From the NCBI GenBank assembly GCA_017435865.1, contig JAFSEF010000130.1:62001-126000 (forward strand): a stretch of 64,000 nt of DNA, written 5' to 3'. The notes beneath the pieces are model-generated. The model was not told where the DNA came from, searched no databases, and saw only the letters and a program-made list of their open reading frames with translations. This document shows, piece after piece, positions 27,531-36,170 of the stretch (within the stretch, counting starts at the first letter, position 1; each line of letters starts with the position of its first letter). A program made the position numbers and the translations under genes. Source of the DNA: Clostridia bacterium. GTDB lineage: Bacteria; Bacillota; Clostridia; Oscillospirales; Acutalibacteraceae.

Positions 27531-29636
27531 TTACTCTGCGTTGCCGATCTGTTTTTCAAATCCCGTGTCGGTGCAGGCATCGACATACACCGAGTATCCG
27601 TCTTCGGCACTTGTATTGCCGATGATGCCGCCAAAGAAATCCGTTATATTCTTTGCATCCGCATCCGTGACCGTAAGTGTGCCGCTGTTGGAGCAGCTCT
27701 GAATCTGCAGCACGCCATCTTCACGCTGTACATTGTCTGCATCGGCCTTGTCATTGTCTACCGTCAGCAGCAAACCGGCACCAACACGTCCGACAATACC
27801 GCCTGCAATACGGGAAACGGTCATAATTTCGGCTTCTTCGTCTTCCATACCGTCGGTCGGTGCATCAATATAAAGATTGCCTTCATTTGTGCAGGCCGAA
27901 AGGACAGTGTCAATGTCTTTCATGCCCCAGTTGCCGAGGATGCCGCCGACATAACCGTTCAGAGACGTGACGGTGATCTCTGCAAAGTTGCTGCAATGAT
28001 CGATGTACAATCCGGAACCTGCAGCTCTGCCCTGACCGATGGGTCTGTCCATGAAGGATACAATGCCGCCTGCACTCAGAGACGACTGCAATGCACCGTT
28101 GTTGATACATTCGCTGATTGTAACTTTGCAATGATCGGGTTCGCTGTTCATCATCCAATAGGCAATCATACCGCCGCAATGCTGATCGGCGGAGACGAGT
28201 GCACCGTCGTTGACACAGGCAGTCACTGTCACCGTGCCTCTTTCACTGTTGAACTGGCCGATGATGCCGCCAACCGTATTTGCGTGTATATCGGCCTTGT
28301 TGTAACAGTTTTCAACAACAATATGTTCGTTATCGGCATAGGCTGCTTTGCAGTACATACGTCCGATAATGCCGCCTGTGTATCTTCCGCCTGTTACATT
28401 GCCGTTGTTGGTGCAGTTGGAAATGGTGGTGCAGTATGTATTGTTATCAACAGAAATTTCACCGACAATACCGCCTGCATACAGATTGCCGCTGACAATG
28501 CCGTTGTTTACGCAACTGCTGAGGGTTACACCGCGGCTCATTTCTTGTTCACCGCCAACAGATGAAACAAATATTTTACCGACAATACCGCCTGCAATCA
28601 GCAGCGATTCTTCCGCAACATTTCCCTGCAGAATGCCGTTGTGTTGGGAATTGGTGACAGAACCGTCTCTCTGCACACCTGCAATACCGCCTGCTGCATC
28701 CACATTGTCTTTCAGATTGATGACACCCGTGCTTGTGCAGGTGTCAATTTTTGCCTGTGAACTGCCGACAATACCTCCGATGTAGGGAATTGCATCTTCT
28801 TTCACCTGGTTGATAATACCGCTGAACGTACAGTTGTTGATGCGGGAATAATCTTCATACAAAGTGTTGTCTTTATAATGTGTATAAAAACCGCCGACGG
28901 CCGTACCGACAACACCGCCGCAGGTTGCATCATAGTTGTCAATAACCGCATTGACAGTACAGTTGCTGACTTCAGCTTCGTTGGTCAGGCGGCCTGCAAC
29001 AGCACCGACACTGCAGGAATACCCCGAAACGCTGATGTAGGAATCTGCGATGTTCACATTGCGGATTGTGCCGCTGACGGTGTCAAACAAACCGTAGTTG
29101 TGGCGGACGGACTGTTCGGGTGAACCGCAGTTGGTATTGATATAAAGACCTGCAATGGTGTGTCCCTGTCTGTCAAAAACACCTTCAAATGCACCTGCCG
29201 TCTGCCCGATGGGTGTGAAAGCGTATGCAGGTGCTGTCTGATTCCATGTATCGGCATCCTGCGTATCATTGAGAAAAATATCCGCCGTCAGCACATAATG
29301 TGCAGCAGCATAGTCAACAGTGGAACCGCTTGTTGCGACAATCATTTTTTCGTGCAGCAGCACAAGCTGTGCGGCATCTGCAATACGGAACGGATCTTCT
29401 TCTGTACCGTCACCGCCTGCAAAATCGTCTGCAGGTGTGATGTAAACAGGTTCTGCAATATCACGGAAGAGATATTCATACCCTGTGCTGTCCGTTGCAT
29501 CTGCATCGGAACCGCTGATGAGTGCCCCGTCTGCGTTTTCAGACGGTTCGGTTATCGTGGTTGCATCTGTGCCGCAGGCAGAAAGAAGGGTCATAAGCAT
29601 AAAAACACAAATAAACCAACAAAATGTCTTTTTCAT
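27531..29636 (-). CDS. Lipoprotein with GLUG-type beta-repeat domain
   Basis: A 701-residue protein. A lipobox (LLSAC, Cys near residue 20) follows the signal peptide, so it is lipid-anchored outside the membrane. After an acidic linker come GTEEDPFRIADAAQLVLL, the usual start of GLUG-repeat surface proteins, and about a dozen repeats of the form GGIVG plus SNCTNNG or SCVNNG from about residue 200 to 660, which should build an extended beta-helix or solenoid. Such domains are typical of adhesins and wall-associated proteins. AAAGGAG supports ATG 29636. The start is 22 bases after the DUF819 stop, so they are co-transcribed. Confidence 0.8.
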   Translation of the reverse strand: MKKTFCWFICVFMLMTLLSACGTDATTITEPSENADGALISGSDADATDSTGYEYLFRDIAEPVYITPADDFAGGDGTEEDPFRIADAAQLVLLHEKMIVATSGSTVDYAAAHYVLTADIFLNDTQDADTWNQTAPAYAFTPIGQTAGAFEGVFDRQGHTIAGLYINTNCGSPEQSVRHNYGLFDTVSGTIRNVNIADSYISVSGYSCSVGAVAGRLTNEAEVSNCTVNAVIDNYDATCGGVVGTAVGGFYTHYKDNTLYEDYSRINNCTFSGIINQVKEDAIPYIGGIVGSSQAKIDTCTSTGVINLKDNVDAAGGIAGVQRDGSVTNSQHNGILQGNVAEESLLIAGGIVGKIFVSSVGGEQEMSRGVTLSSCVNNGIVSGNLYAGGIVGEISVDNNTYCTTISNCTNNGNVTGGRYTGGIIGRMYCKAAYADNEHIVVENCYNKADIHANTVGGIIGQFNSERGTVTVTACVNDGALVSADQHCGGMIAYWMMNSEPDHCKVTISECINNGALQSSLSAGGIVSFMDRPIGQGRAAGSGLYIDHCSNFAEITVTSLNGYVGGILGNWGMKDIDTVLSACTNEGNLYIDAPTDGMEDEEAEIMTVSRIAGGIVGRVGAGLLLTVDNDKADADNVQREDGVLQIQSCSNSGTLTVTDADAKNITDFFGGIIGNTSAEDGYSVYVDACTDTGFEKQIGNAE

Positions 29637-29658
29637 AAAAAATCTCCTTTGGATTTTA

Positions 29659-31053
29659 TTATAGTAAGCCATAAAGATAAAACACAAGCGTTCCCAGATA
29701 ATTGCCCGCAGCATAGCCGACCACACCCGTTGCAAGTCCCGAAACAAGCAGACGGTTGTTGCCTAAAGAGGCGGCAACGGACGGCACAAACGGTGGTGAG
29801 CAAACTGCCGACACGGATGTGATGATAAAAGTATCCGTATCGATCCGACAAAGCTTGCTGAGTAATGCGTGCAGCAGCAATCCTGCCGCAATGGAGACAA
29901 ACACATAACAGAATATGGGCAGATTAAACTGCAACAAAGCCTTGAAATCGGCACTTGCGGCAACGGAAAAGCAGAAAATGTACATGATGTACATTCCGAG
30001 CTGAAAGCTCTTTTTCAGCCTGCGAATCCGCTCAACAAAGGACAACGCAACCGATATGGTGGTTACACTGAGCATCATCACCGTCATACCGAGGCTTGCC
30101 TCCCATTGCGACACAAGGAGATTGAGTGCGTACGATACACCAAACACGGCTGCCGACAAAGCGAACGCCGCCAACAGATCGGGAACATTGCGTTTCTGCA
30201 GCAATTCCTTGTACGTGAAAATGCTTTCGTCCACGGTACTGCTGTTGATGTCAGCTGCCGACGGTGCATGGTCCGCATAGGGTCGCAGACGCATCACTTT
30301 GGTAAAAAAGGATCTGCCGACGGTGGACAGGAAGAAAATATACACCACCGACACCACAGAGTCATAGGTATTGAAAAGAATGTAGTCATTGTCCGCAATG
30401 CCGATGGAGCTGCGGATGGCTCCGAAATTGACCGTACCGCCCGTGTAAACCGCAACGGCACCTGCTGCAAAACGTGCAGAATCAGGCTCGGTGCTGCGGA
30501 AAATCAGGTGCAGCACAAAAGTGACAAGCATAACGGAAAAGCAGGCAAGCAGCATACACAGCATACCCTTTTTTGCAACGCGGAAAAAGGTTCTGATATC
30601 AAGCGAAAAAAGAATCAGCGGCAAAGCAAGGCAAATTGTAATGCTCTGCAACAGCTTCAGCACACTGTCACCATCCTCGCTGTAAAGCGAAACATCCGTA
30701 CTGTCAGCGGTATAAACAATCGCCTCGTTGAGGTCATTCACACAAGGCAATGTCACCACAGCCGTATACCCGTTTTCTTCGTCAAGTGTCACACTCTGTA
30801 CGGTGTTTCCGTTGTTGTCCCTGATGCCGACCGTCAGAGGTTGTGCTTCTTCCCCATTTACACAAACGGTGAGTTTTACGGAAGACGGAGTGACAAAGGA
30901 AGACGGGAGTATCCCCGTGTTGCCGACAAGCATACCCGCAAAATAGCACAACAGAACAACACCGATTTTTGCAAGCGGTTTGCACTTTGTGCAGGCAAAA
31001 ATCAGCACCGCAGGCACCATTGCAAAAAAAAGAACACAAAAAACACTTGCCAC
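29659..31053 (-). CDS. DUF819-family membrane protein with a CnaB-like extracytoplasmic insertion
   Basis: A 464-residue polytopic protein starting at GTG 31053 behind GGAGG; no ATG in the right place has a binding site. DUF819 blocks are clear: PLILFSLDIR, YTGGTVNFGAI and the C-terminal GLATGVVGYAAGNYLG. Between the second helix and the DUF819 core, residues about 54-120 form a soluble segment (PSSVKLTVCVNG, QPLTVGIRDNNG, TVQSVTLDEENGY, LPCVND, AIVYTAD) that reads like a Cna_B-type beta-sandwich. DUF819 proteins are putative transporters of unknown substrate. It heads a probable three-gene operon with the GLUG lipoprotein and the membrane protein. Confidence 0.75.
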   Translation of the reverse strand: MASVFCVLFFAMVPAVLIFACTKCKPLAKIGVVLLCYFAGMLVGNTGILPSSFVTPSSVKLTVCVNGEEAQPLTVGIRDNNGNTVQSVTLDEENGYTAVVTLPCVNDLNEAIVYTADSTDVSLYSEDGDSVLKLLQSITICLALPLILFSLDIRTFFRVAKKGMLCMLLACFSVMLVTFVLHLIFRSTEPDSARFAAGAVAVYTGGTVNFGAIRSSIGIADNDYILFNTYDSVVSVVYIFFLSTVGRSFFTKVMRLRPYADHAPSAADINSSTVDESIFTYKELLQKRNVPDLLAAFALSAAVFGVSYALNLLVSQWEASLGMTVMMLSVTTISVALSFVERIRRLKKSFQLGMYIMYIFCFSVAASADFKALLQFNLPIFCYVFVSIAAGLLLHALLSKLCRIDTDTFIITSVSAVCSPPFVPSVAASLGNNRLLVSGLATGVVGYAAGNYLGTLVFYLYGLL

Positions 31054-31159
31054 CGTTTCACCTCCGTTGTACTTTTTTGAAATAATAGTCCGCATTTTAT
31101 TATAAAGCTTTTTTTTAAAAAAGACAAGATAAAAAGACTTCTTAAAACGAAAATGACAC

Positions 31160-31292
31160 AAGAAAACGGCTTCGCCGTAATGCGGCGACCGTTTTCGATT
31201 CGTCCATCTCCGAGCACGTGAAGTGTGCGTTCGCCAGGGACATACAATATTTTTTACTTTATGGAAACGCAGTTTCCTATAAAGTGAAAAAT
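31160..31292. repeat. Structured intergenic element with consecutive hairpins
   Basis: Between the convergent-to-divergent ends of fucI and the DUF819 operon lie a composite hairpin (GAAAACGG 31162-31169 with CCGTTTTC 31189-31196, inner CGCCG/CGGCG), a short GCAC/GTGC hairpin near 31213-31227, and an almost perfect 18-bp stem (31251-31268 with 31272-31291, loop GCA). A degenerate relative of the first hairpin (CCGTAATG ... CGTTTT) occurs at 13960-13987. It looks like an interspersed intergenic repeat, or a structured RNA; which is not decidable here. Confidence 0.45.
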
Positions 31293-31319
31293 CCCCGCAA
31301 CACAATGTGTCACGGGGAC
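31284..31319 (-). terminator. Intrinsic terminator after fucI
   Basis: On the minus strand CCCCGTGACACA pairs with TGTGTTGCGGGG (31293-31317) and is followed by ATTTTT, 16 bases past the fucI stop. Confidence 0.82.
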
Positions 31320-31334
31320 TGCATAAATCTTTTC

Positions 31335-33131
31335 TTATTTGTACATCGGGCCGTAAGCTTCACATGCACGGAAATCTGCACCTTCAAGATCCTTGGTGCC
31401 GAATGCGTTCCAGCAAGCGGGACGGAAGATCTTTTCGTCGGGCACGTTGTGCATGCTGACGGGGATGCGAAGCATGGAGCAAAGGGTGATGATGTCTGCA
31501 CCGATGTGGCCGTAGGAGATTGCGCCGTGGTTGGCACCCCAGTGGTTCATCAGGTCATAAGCACTTGCGAATGCAACGGAGTCATCGCAACGCGGAGCAA
31601 ACCATGTGCAGGGCCATGTATAGTCGGTACGCTTCCAGATGGTGTCGGAAACATCGTCGGGCAGTGCAACGGTCCAGCCTTCACAGATCTGGATTGTGGG
31701 TCCAAGGCCCTTGACGAGGTTCAGACGGATCATGGTTGCGGGCATTTCAGCCTTGGTCAGGAAACGGGAAGAATATCCGCCGCCTCTGAAATAGCCGTTG
31801 TCGGCTGCGTTCCAGGTGGTGGCCTTGAGGATCTTTTCCATATCCTCTTCGGTCACATTGTACCATTCCTTGATTTCGCCGTTGCCGTCAGCGTTCTTTG
31901 CTTCGCCGCAGGCGTCAAGGCAGCAAGCACCGGAGTTGATGAGGTGAATAAGACCGTTTGCATCCTTTGCATGACCTTCGATGTCATAACCGGTGACACG
32001 CTTGATGGATTCACCGTTCCAGCAGGTACGAACGTCGGCAAACATCTGCGGACGGTTGGTGAGCAGCTTCATGAACAGCATGGAAATGCCGTTGAGAACG
32101 TCGTTTTCGGTGGCAAGAATATACGGTTCACGGATGCCGTTCCAGTCAAAGGAAGTATTGAGCAGTGCTTCTGCAAAGTCTGCGTTGGGATAGAAGTCTG
32201 TCCACTGACGCTGCCCCTGGAAACCGGCAGCAATGGCGTTGTGGCCGACCATTTCTTCTTCACGGCCTGCAGGCAGGTTCTTGTTGCCGTTCATAAGGTC
32301 CTTGATGATGCACATCATCTTGACAACGAATTCCCAATCCTTTTCCTTCTGTTCGTCGGATTTTCTGACGAATTCGGGGTTCTTGTCGAAGCCTTCGGGA
32401 CATTTTTCCTTTGTCCACTTCATGGCTCTCCGGAATTCTTCTTCGTCATAGATGCCTTCGGTCATGCGGCGGATGATTTCCACTTCGTCAACGGATTCAA
32501 CACGCATACCGAGGTATTCTTCGAGGAAGTTGGGGTCGATGGAGGAACCTGCAATACCCATGCAGATGGAACCGATCTGCAGGTAGCTCTTGCCACGCAT
32601 GGTAGCGGCAGCAACAGCAGCCTTTGCAAAGCGAAGAAGCTTTTCTTCAACGTCTGCGGGAATGCGCATATCGTCAGCATCCACAACATCCTTGCCGTAA
32701 ATGCCGAATGCGGGCAGACCCTTCTGTGCGTGTGCTGCAAGCACGGATGCAAGGTAAACAGCACCGGGTCTTTCGGTTGCGTTCAGGCCCCATACACCCT
32801 TGATGGTGTTGGGATCCATGTCCATGGTTTCCGAGCCGTAGCACCAGCAGGGAGTGACGGACAGAGTAATGTCAACGCCTTCTTTTTTGAATTTATCTGC
32901 ACAAGCGGCAGCTTCTGCAACACGGCCGATGGTGGTGTCAGCAATGACAACGCGGACGGGTTCGCCGTTGGAGTAGCAAAGGTTTTCTTCAAACAGCTTT
33001 TTCGCTGCCTGTGCCATGCCCATGGTCTGGTCTTCAAGAGATTCGCGTACCTTCAGGGGGCCTCTGCGGCCGTCGATGACGGGGCGGATACCGATGACGG
33101 GATACGAACCGATGAGTCTGTTTTCTGCCAT
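31335..33131 (-). CDS. fucI: L-fucose isomerase
   Basis: A 598-residue cytoplasmic enzyme (E. coli FucI has 591) that converts L-fucose to L-fuculose with a divalent metal, the first step of fucose catabolism. It starts [20 protein letters not shown], contains [11 protein letters not shown] and [17 protein letters not shown], and ends with [19 protein letters not shown], which should supply the metal-binding His. I use ATG 33131, with AAGGA about twelve bases upstream; a TTG at 33152 is also possible. Fuculokinase and fuculose-phosphate aldolase are not in the window. fucO at 10758 and the candidate fucosidase at 11984 complete most of the picture. Upstream are palindromic sequences that may be operators. 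Confidence 0.95.
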   Translation of the reverse strand: MAENRLIGSYPVIGIRPVIDGRRGPLKVRESLEDQTMGMAQAAKKLFEENLCYSNGEPVRVVIADTTIGRVAEAAACADKFKKEGVDITLSVTPCWCYGSETMDMDPNTIKGVWGLNATERPGAVYLASVLAAHAQKGLPAFGIYGKDVVDADDMRIPADVEEKLLRFAKAAVAAATMRGKSYLQIGSICMGIAGSSIDPNFLEEYLGMRVESVDEVEIIRRMTEGIYDEEEFRRAMKWTKEKCPEGFDKNPEFVRKSDEQKEKDWEFVVKMMCIIKDLMNGNKNLPAGREEEMVGHNAIAAGFQGQRQWTDFYPNADFAEALLNTSFDWNGIREPYILATENDVLNGISMLFMKLLTNRPQMFADVRTCWNGESIKRVTGYDIEGHAKDANGLIHLINSGACCLDACGEAKNADGNGEIKEWYNVTEEDMEKILKATTWNAADNGYFRGGGYSSRFLTKAEMPATMIRLNLVKGLGPTIQICEGWTVALPDDVSDTIWKRTDYTWPCTWFAPRCDDSVAFASAYDLMNHWGANHGAISYGHIGADIITLCSMLRIPVSMHNVPDEKIFRPACWNAFGTKDLEGADFRACEAYGPMYK

Positions 33132-33253
33132 AATGTATTTCCATCCTTTCAAAGAAAAAAATTCTTACCTTTTTATATTAACATACTGATTTGTTTTTTT
33201 CAACAATGAAATCTGATTTTATAAACGGAAAACAAATATATTTCCTTTTTTTC

Positions 33254-33297
33254 TGAAAAGCGTTTGCACCGTCTTTTATAAATTACAGTTTATAAAA
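33254..33297. promoter_or_regulatory. Operator-like sequences between fucI and the 41-residue ORF
   Basis: A LacI/CcpA-operator-like TGAAAAGCGTTTGCA (33254-33268) is followed by a perfect palindrome TTTTATAAA (33274-33282) with TTTATAAAA (33289-33297). Another TTTTATAAA copy is at about 33213-33221. The position suits regulation of fucI and/or the divergent unit; no regulator is encoded nearby. Confidence 0.4.
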
Positions 33298-33320
33298 TAT
33301 GAGAAAAAAGAAAAAAGTTG

Positions 33321-33349
33321 TTGACATATTTGACAGAATTTATTAAAAT
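33321..33349 (+). promoter_or_regulatory. Sigma-A promoter of the 41-residue ORF and PHP gene
   Basis: TTGACA (33321-33326) and TAAAAT (33344-33349) with a 17-base spacer, 40 bases before the small ORF. Confidence 0.65.
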
Positions 33350-33389
33350 ACATTTATACTTTTGTATATTTTGAAAGGGGGCTTTATAA

Positions 33390-33515
33390 ATGCCTGAAAT
33401 TGAATTGATTGACACCAATTTGTTCCTGCGTAACTTCATTGCAAAAATCAACTATCTGATGTATGACATTGTCAAAAAGCTGAGTGCTGTGCTTCCTTTT
33501 CTGAAGCGTGCATAA
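33390..33515 (+). CDS. Small 41-residue amphipathic protein, function unknown
   Basis: The ORF starts at ATG 33390 behind a strong AAAGGGGG site, below a near-consensus promoter, and ends at TAA 33515, 30 bases before the PHP gene. The protein (MPEIELIDTNLFLRNFIAKI, then NYLMYDIVKKLSAVLPFLKRA) has no signal peptide. It has regularly spaced Leu/Ile/Phe with Lys/Arg between them, consistent with one long amphipathic helix that could lie on a membrane. Its character resembles the hydrophobic tails of several secreted proteins in the window. It could be a leader peptide for the PHP gene or a small membrane-active protein; I cannot assign a function. Confidence 0.6.
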   Translation: MPEIELIDTNLFLRNFIAKINYLMYDIVKKLSAVLPFLKRA

Positions 33516-33545
33516 GACTTTTCTGTCCGAAAGGAGACATTACTT

Positions 33546-34943
33546 ATGAAAAATCTTTCCAAAAAAATGCTCTGCGTGATGCTGAGCATTCTGCTTGCAC
33601 TCCAGCTCGGTGCATTTTCCTTTGCCGTTGACAATGAGGAAGAAGATGTGATCGGTGAGCGTACCTACAACATTTCGAGTCCCTATGACGGCATTGACTG
33701 GGACAACATCAATCAGTACAAAGCTTCGCTGCACTCGCATACCGATGCAAGTGATGCCGACCAGACCATTGCCGAAAGCGTAAAAAGCCATTACGACCTC
33801 GGCTATCAGATTCTTGCCATCTCCGACCATGCGGTCATCGGTGTGCCGTGGGATCAGGTTCCTCAGACCGTGCCGATTTACCGTTTCTTCAAATATTCCC
33901 GTACGGGAATGCGTGACCCTGTTGTTCTGAGTTCCGAAGAACGCGAACAGATCATCAACGGTACCTACGAAAGTGCTGCCCGTGATGCTCTCGGCGAACA
34001 GCTCGGTTATGACCTCGGCGGCATGATGGAAGTCACGGGCGCCTGCGAAGCCAACGGAGCCACGCCCATCAACGACTGCCACATCAACACCTTCAACTGC
34101 CAATCCGTACAGGCCAAAATGGGCGTATACGGTGACTTTGAAACCGTTGTTGAAGACTGCGACAAAGAGGGCGGTTTCTCGTTCCTTGACCACGTGGGCG
34201 AATATGTCGGCCGCAATCCGGAAGATCAGGAACGTGTGTATGAGCCTTATTATGCAAACAAATTCGCAAACATTTTCCTGGATTATGAATCCTGTGTTGC
34301 TTTCGACGTCAACAGCACCCGTTATGACTCGCTGATCTGGGACGAAATTCTCAAGCTGACCGTTCCCAACGGCAGAAACGTACCCGGCATTGCATTCTCC
34401 GACTCACACGGTCTGGACGGCAACGACTGGGCGTTCACGATGATGCTCATGCCCGAACTGACCTATGATGCTTTTGAGGCCTGTATGCGCAGCGGTGCAT
34501 GGTTCTCTGTCGGCAGAGTGGATACTTTCTATCTCGGTGACGATTTTGACGGTCACGGCAACCTGCCGCCCGCAGTATCGAGAGTGGACGTCAATCAGGA
34601 AACCAACACCATCTCCTTTGAAGGCGGCGAATTTAACAACGTACAGTGGATTTCCGACGGCAAGATCATTGCTGAAGGTGCAGACCTTACAAGCATTGAC
34701 CTGAACGCTTATGAAGACGTGCTCGGCTGTTATGTCCGTTTCCAGATCACAGGCCCCGGCGGCATTCTGTATTCGCAGCCGTTCGTGACCATGGCTGAGG
34801 GTGTTGACTACCCCACCGACATTTACCTCACCTTTGACGTTTCCATGTTCCTGCGTCTGTTTGTTGATATGTTCAACGCTACGTTCGGACACGGCATCAT
34901 TGCAACCCTCATCAAAAAGGGTCTGTGGAACCACATCTGGTAA
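33546..34943 (+). CDS. Secreted PHP-domain phosphoesterase
   Basis: A 465-residue protein with a signal peptide (1-27). The PHP metal-binding blocks are LHSHTDAS (His63, His65), ISDHA (Asp94, His95), FLDHVGE, and FSDSHG (Asp286, His288). PHP enzymes use a trinuclear metal centre to cleave phosphoester bonds; secreted versions are little studied. A beta-sandwich region follows (about 345-425), then a C-terminal stretch rich in Phe, Leu and Trp (MFLRLFVDMFNATF, ending KKGLWNHIW) that looks membrane-interactive. AAAGGAG precedes the start. It shares the promoter with the 41-residue ORF and ends at a strong bidirectional terminator. Confidence 0.8.
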   Translation: MKNLSKKMLCVMLSILLALQLGAFSFAVDNEEEDVIGERTYNISSPYDGIDWDNINQYKASLHSHTDASDADQTIAESVKSHYDLGYQILAISDHAVIGVPWDQVPQTVPIYRFFKYSRTGMRDPVVLSSEEREQIINGTYESAARDALGEQLGYDLGGMMEVTGACEANGATPINDCHINTFNCQSVQAKMGVYGDFETVVEDCDKEGGFSFLDHVGEYVGRNPEDQERVYEPYYANKFANIFLDYESCVAFDVNSTRYDSLIWDEILKLTVPNGRNVPGIAFSDSHGLDGNDWAFTMMLMPELTYDAFEACMRSGAWFSVGRVDTFYLGDDFDGHGNLPPAVSRVDVNQETNTISFEGGEFNNVQWISDGKIIAEGADLTSIDLNAYEDVLGCYVRFQITGPGGILYSQPFVTMAEGVDYPTDIYLTFDVSMFLRLFVDMFNATFGHGIIATLIKKGLWNHIW

Positions 34944-34959
34944 TAAAAATCAATAAATT

Positions 34960-34992
34960 CGGGAGCTGCAGTGAAAGCAGCTCCCTTTTTTG
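34960..34992. terminator. Bidirectional terminator between PHP and GH43 genes
   Basis: A perfect stem GGGAGCTGC (34961-34969) with GCAGCTCCC (34977-34985), followed by six T on the plus strand, serving convergent genes. Confidence 0.88.
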
Positions 34993-34997
34993 TACTT

Positions 34998-35930
34998 TTA
35001 TTCATACACAGCCGTCTGCAGGCGGGTGTATTCTTCTTCGGTAATCTCAATGACACCGCCGTGTTTGAACCCGTAAGGGAACGAAACAAGATCTGCTCTG
35101 CGTTCAAATTCCGCAACACCCGGTGTTTTGGAAATAAACGGCACATAGCCCATTTTTTCGCGTTCGCAACCGAAGAAATCAAGCATCAGCACCCATCTGC
35201 CGTCGGGAAGGATGTAAGACGTCGGACCTTCATAAGCACCTGCATTGCCGAAAGACTCCATGTACTTTTCAAATGCCTCGTCATGCTCAAACGGACCGTA
35301 GAGATTCTTTGAAGTTGCGTGCATATTCATGGGCGGATGATCGGAATTTTTGTAGAACAGGTGGTATGTGTCGCCGATTTTTGTGATGTGAGAATCAAGG
35401 ATTTCGTTGTCCTTGGTAAAATACATCTTCGGCTCCGAGAATGTTTCAAAATCCTTTGTCGTGCTGCAGAAAATGGACATATGCGTAAATTTGTCCTCAG
35501 CAAGCGTGGAGCCCCAATGGATAAGATATTCCTCGTTTTCTTCATCAAAGAAAATTTCAGGTGCCCACAGGCAGCCGAAGTCATCACGCCCCATATGTAT
35601 GAGCTTTTCTTCGGAGAAATGCACAAGGTCATCCGTTTTCCACATACGCAGGCACTTGCTGCCCGAGCTGTTGACTTTTTTCCAGTCAACATTGTGGTTT
35701 TCGTCCATGCGGTACACAATGCAAAGATCGGTTGTCAGCACAACAAAACCACCCGTATGCAGACGGATGACGGTGATGTCGCGGCACCCCTTTTCACCGA
35801 GCTTTGCAGTCAGCACGGGATTTGCATTGTTGACAGCTTCCCAGTTAAATCCGTCACGGCTGACGGCAAAATAAACCTGTTCTCCGTCGGGAGTCAGTTT
35901 TTCTTTGAAGTGAGAAAAAAGATACGGCAT
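34998..35930 (-). CDS. Glycoside hydrolase family 43-like enzyme
   Basis: A 310-residue cytoplasmic protein with the five-bladed propeller layout of GH43: the AVSRDGFNWEAVN opening, CRDITVIR holding a catalytic-type Asp, WAPEIFFDEENEEYLIHW, ILDSHITKIGDTYHLFYK and AYEGPTSYIL with the candidate acid Glu. GH43 members release arabinose, xylose or galactose from plant polysaccharide oligomers. The lack of a signal peptide fits intracellular processing of imported oligosaccharides. ATG 35930 has AAAGGAG; the very long in-frame upstream extension runs antisense to other genes and is rejected. Confidence 0.82.
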   Translation of the reverse strand: MPYLFSHFKEKLTPDGEQVYFAVSRDGFNWEAVNNANPVLTAKLGEKGCRDITVIRLHTGGFVVLTTDLCIVYRMDENHNVDWKKVNSSGSKCLRMWKTDDLVHFSEEKLIHMGRDDFGCLWAPEIFFDEENEEYLIHWGSTLAEDKFTHMSIFCSTTKDFETFSEPKMYFTKDNEILDSHITKIGDTYHLFYKNSDHPPMNMHATSKNLYGPFEHDEAFEKYMESFGNAGAYEGPTSYILPDGRWVLMLDFFGCEREKMGYVPFISKTPGVAEFERRADLVSFPYGFKHGGVIEITEEEYTRLQTAVYE

Positions 35931-36108
35931 TGTGATGCTCCTTTCACGGTGTTTGCAGAACACTGTCAGAAACTGTTTTTCTTTAATAATATCCTCATTT
36001 TCGCCCCCTGTCAATGCCGTAAAAACAAAATATGATTCCGGAAAAGAAAAGAGAAAATAAATTATTTCATTTTTTGTCTGTTCTGAAAGAATGCTTTTAC
36101 ATATATTC

Positions 36109-36137
36109 TTGCTTTTTTTAAGGTTCGGTGCTATACT
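36109..36137 (+). promoter_or_regulatory. Probable sigma-A promoter of the FAD dehydrogenase
   Basis: TTGCTT (36109-36114) and TATACT (36132-36137), 17-base spacer, 33 bases before the start. Confidence 0.55.
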
Positions 36138-36170
36138 AAAATAGAAATGATATGCCATTCGGAGGAAACT

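Noticed and set aside
27531-29636. CRISPR-like or DNA tandem repeat array suggested by regular GGIVG coding repeats
   Set aside because: The periodicity is in the protein; the DNA repeats are diverged and irregular, without spacers.
31218-33209. 663-residue plus-strand frame opposite fucI
   Set aside because: fucI is certain on the minus strand; the frame has no recognisable domain.
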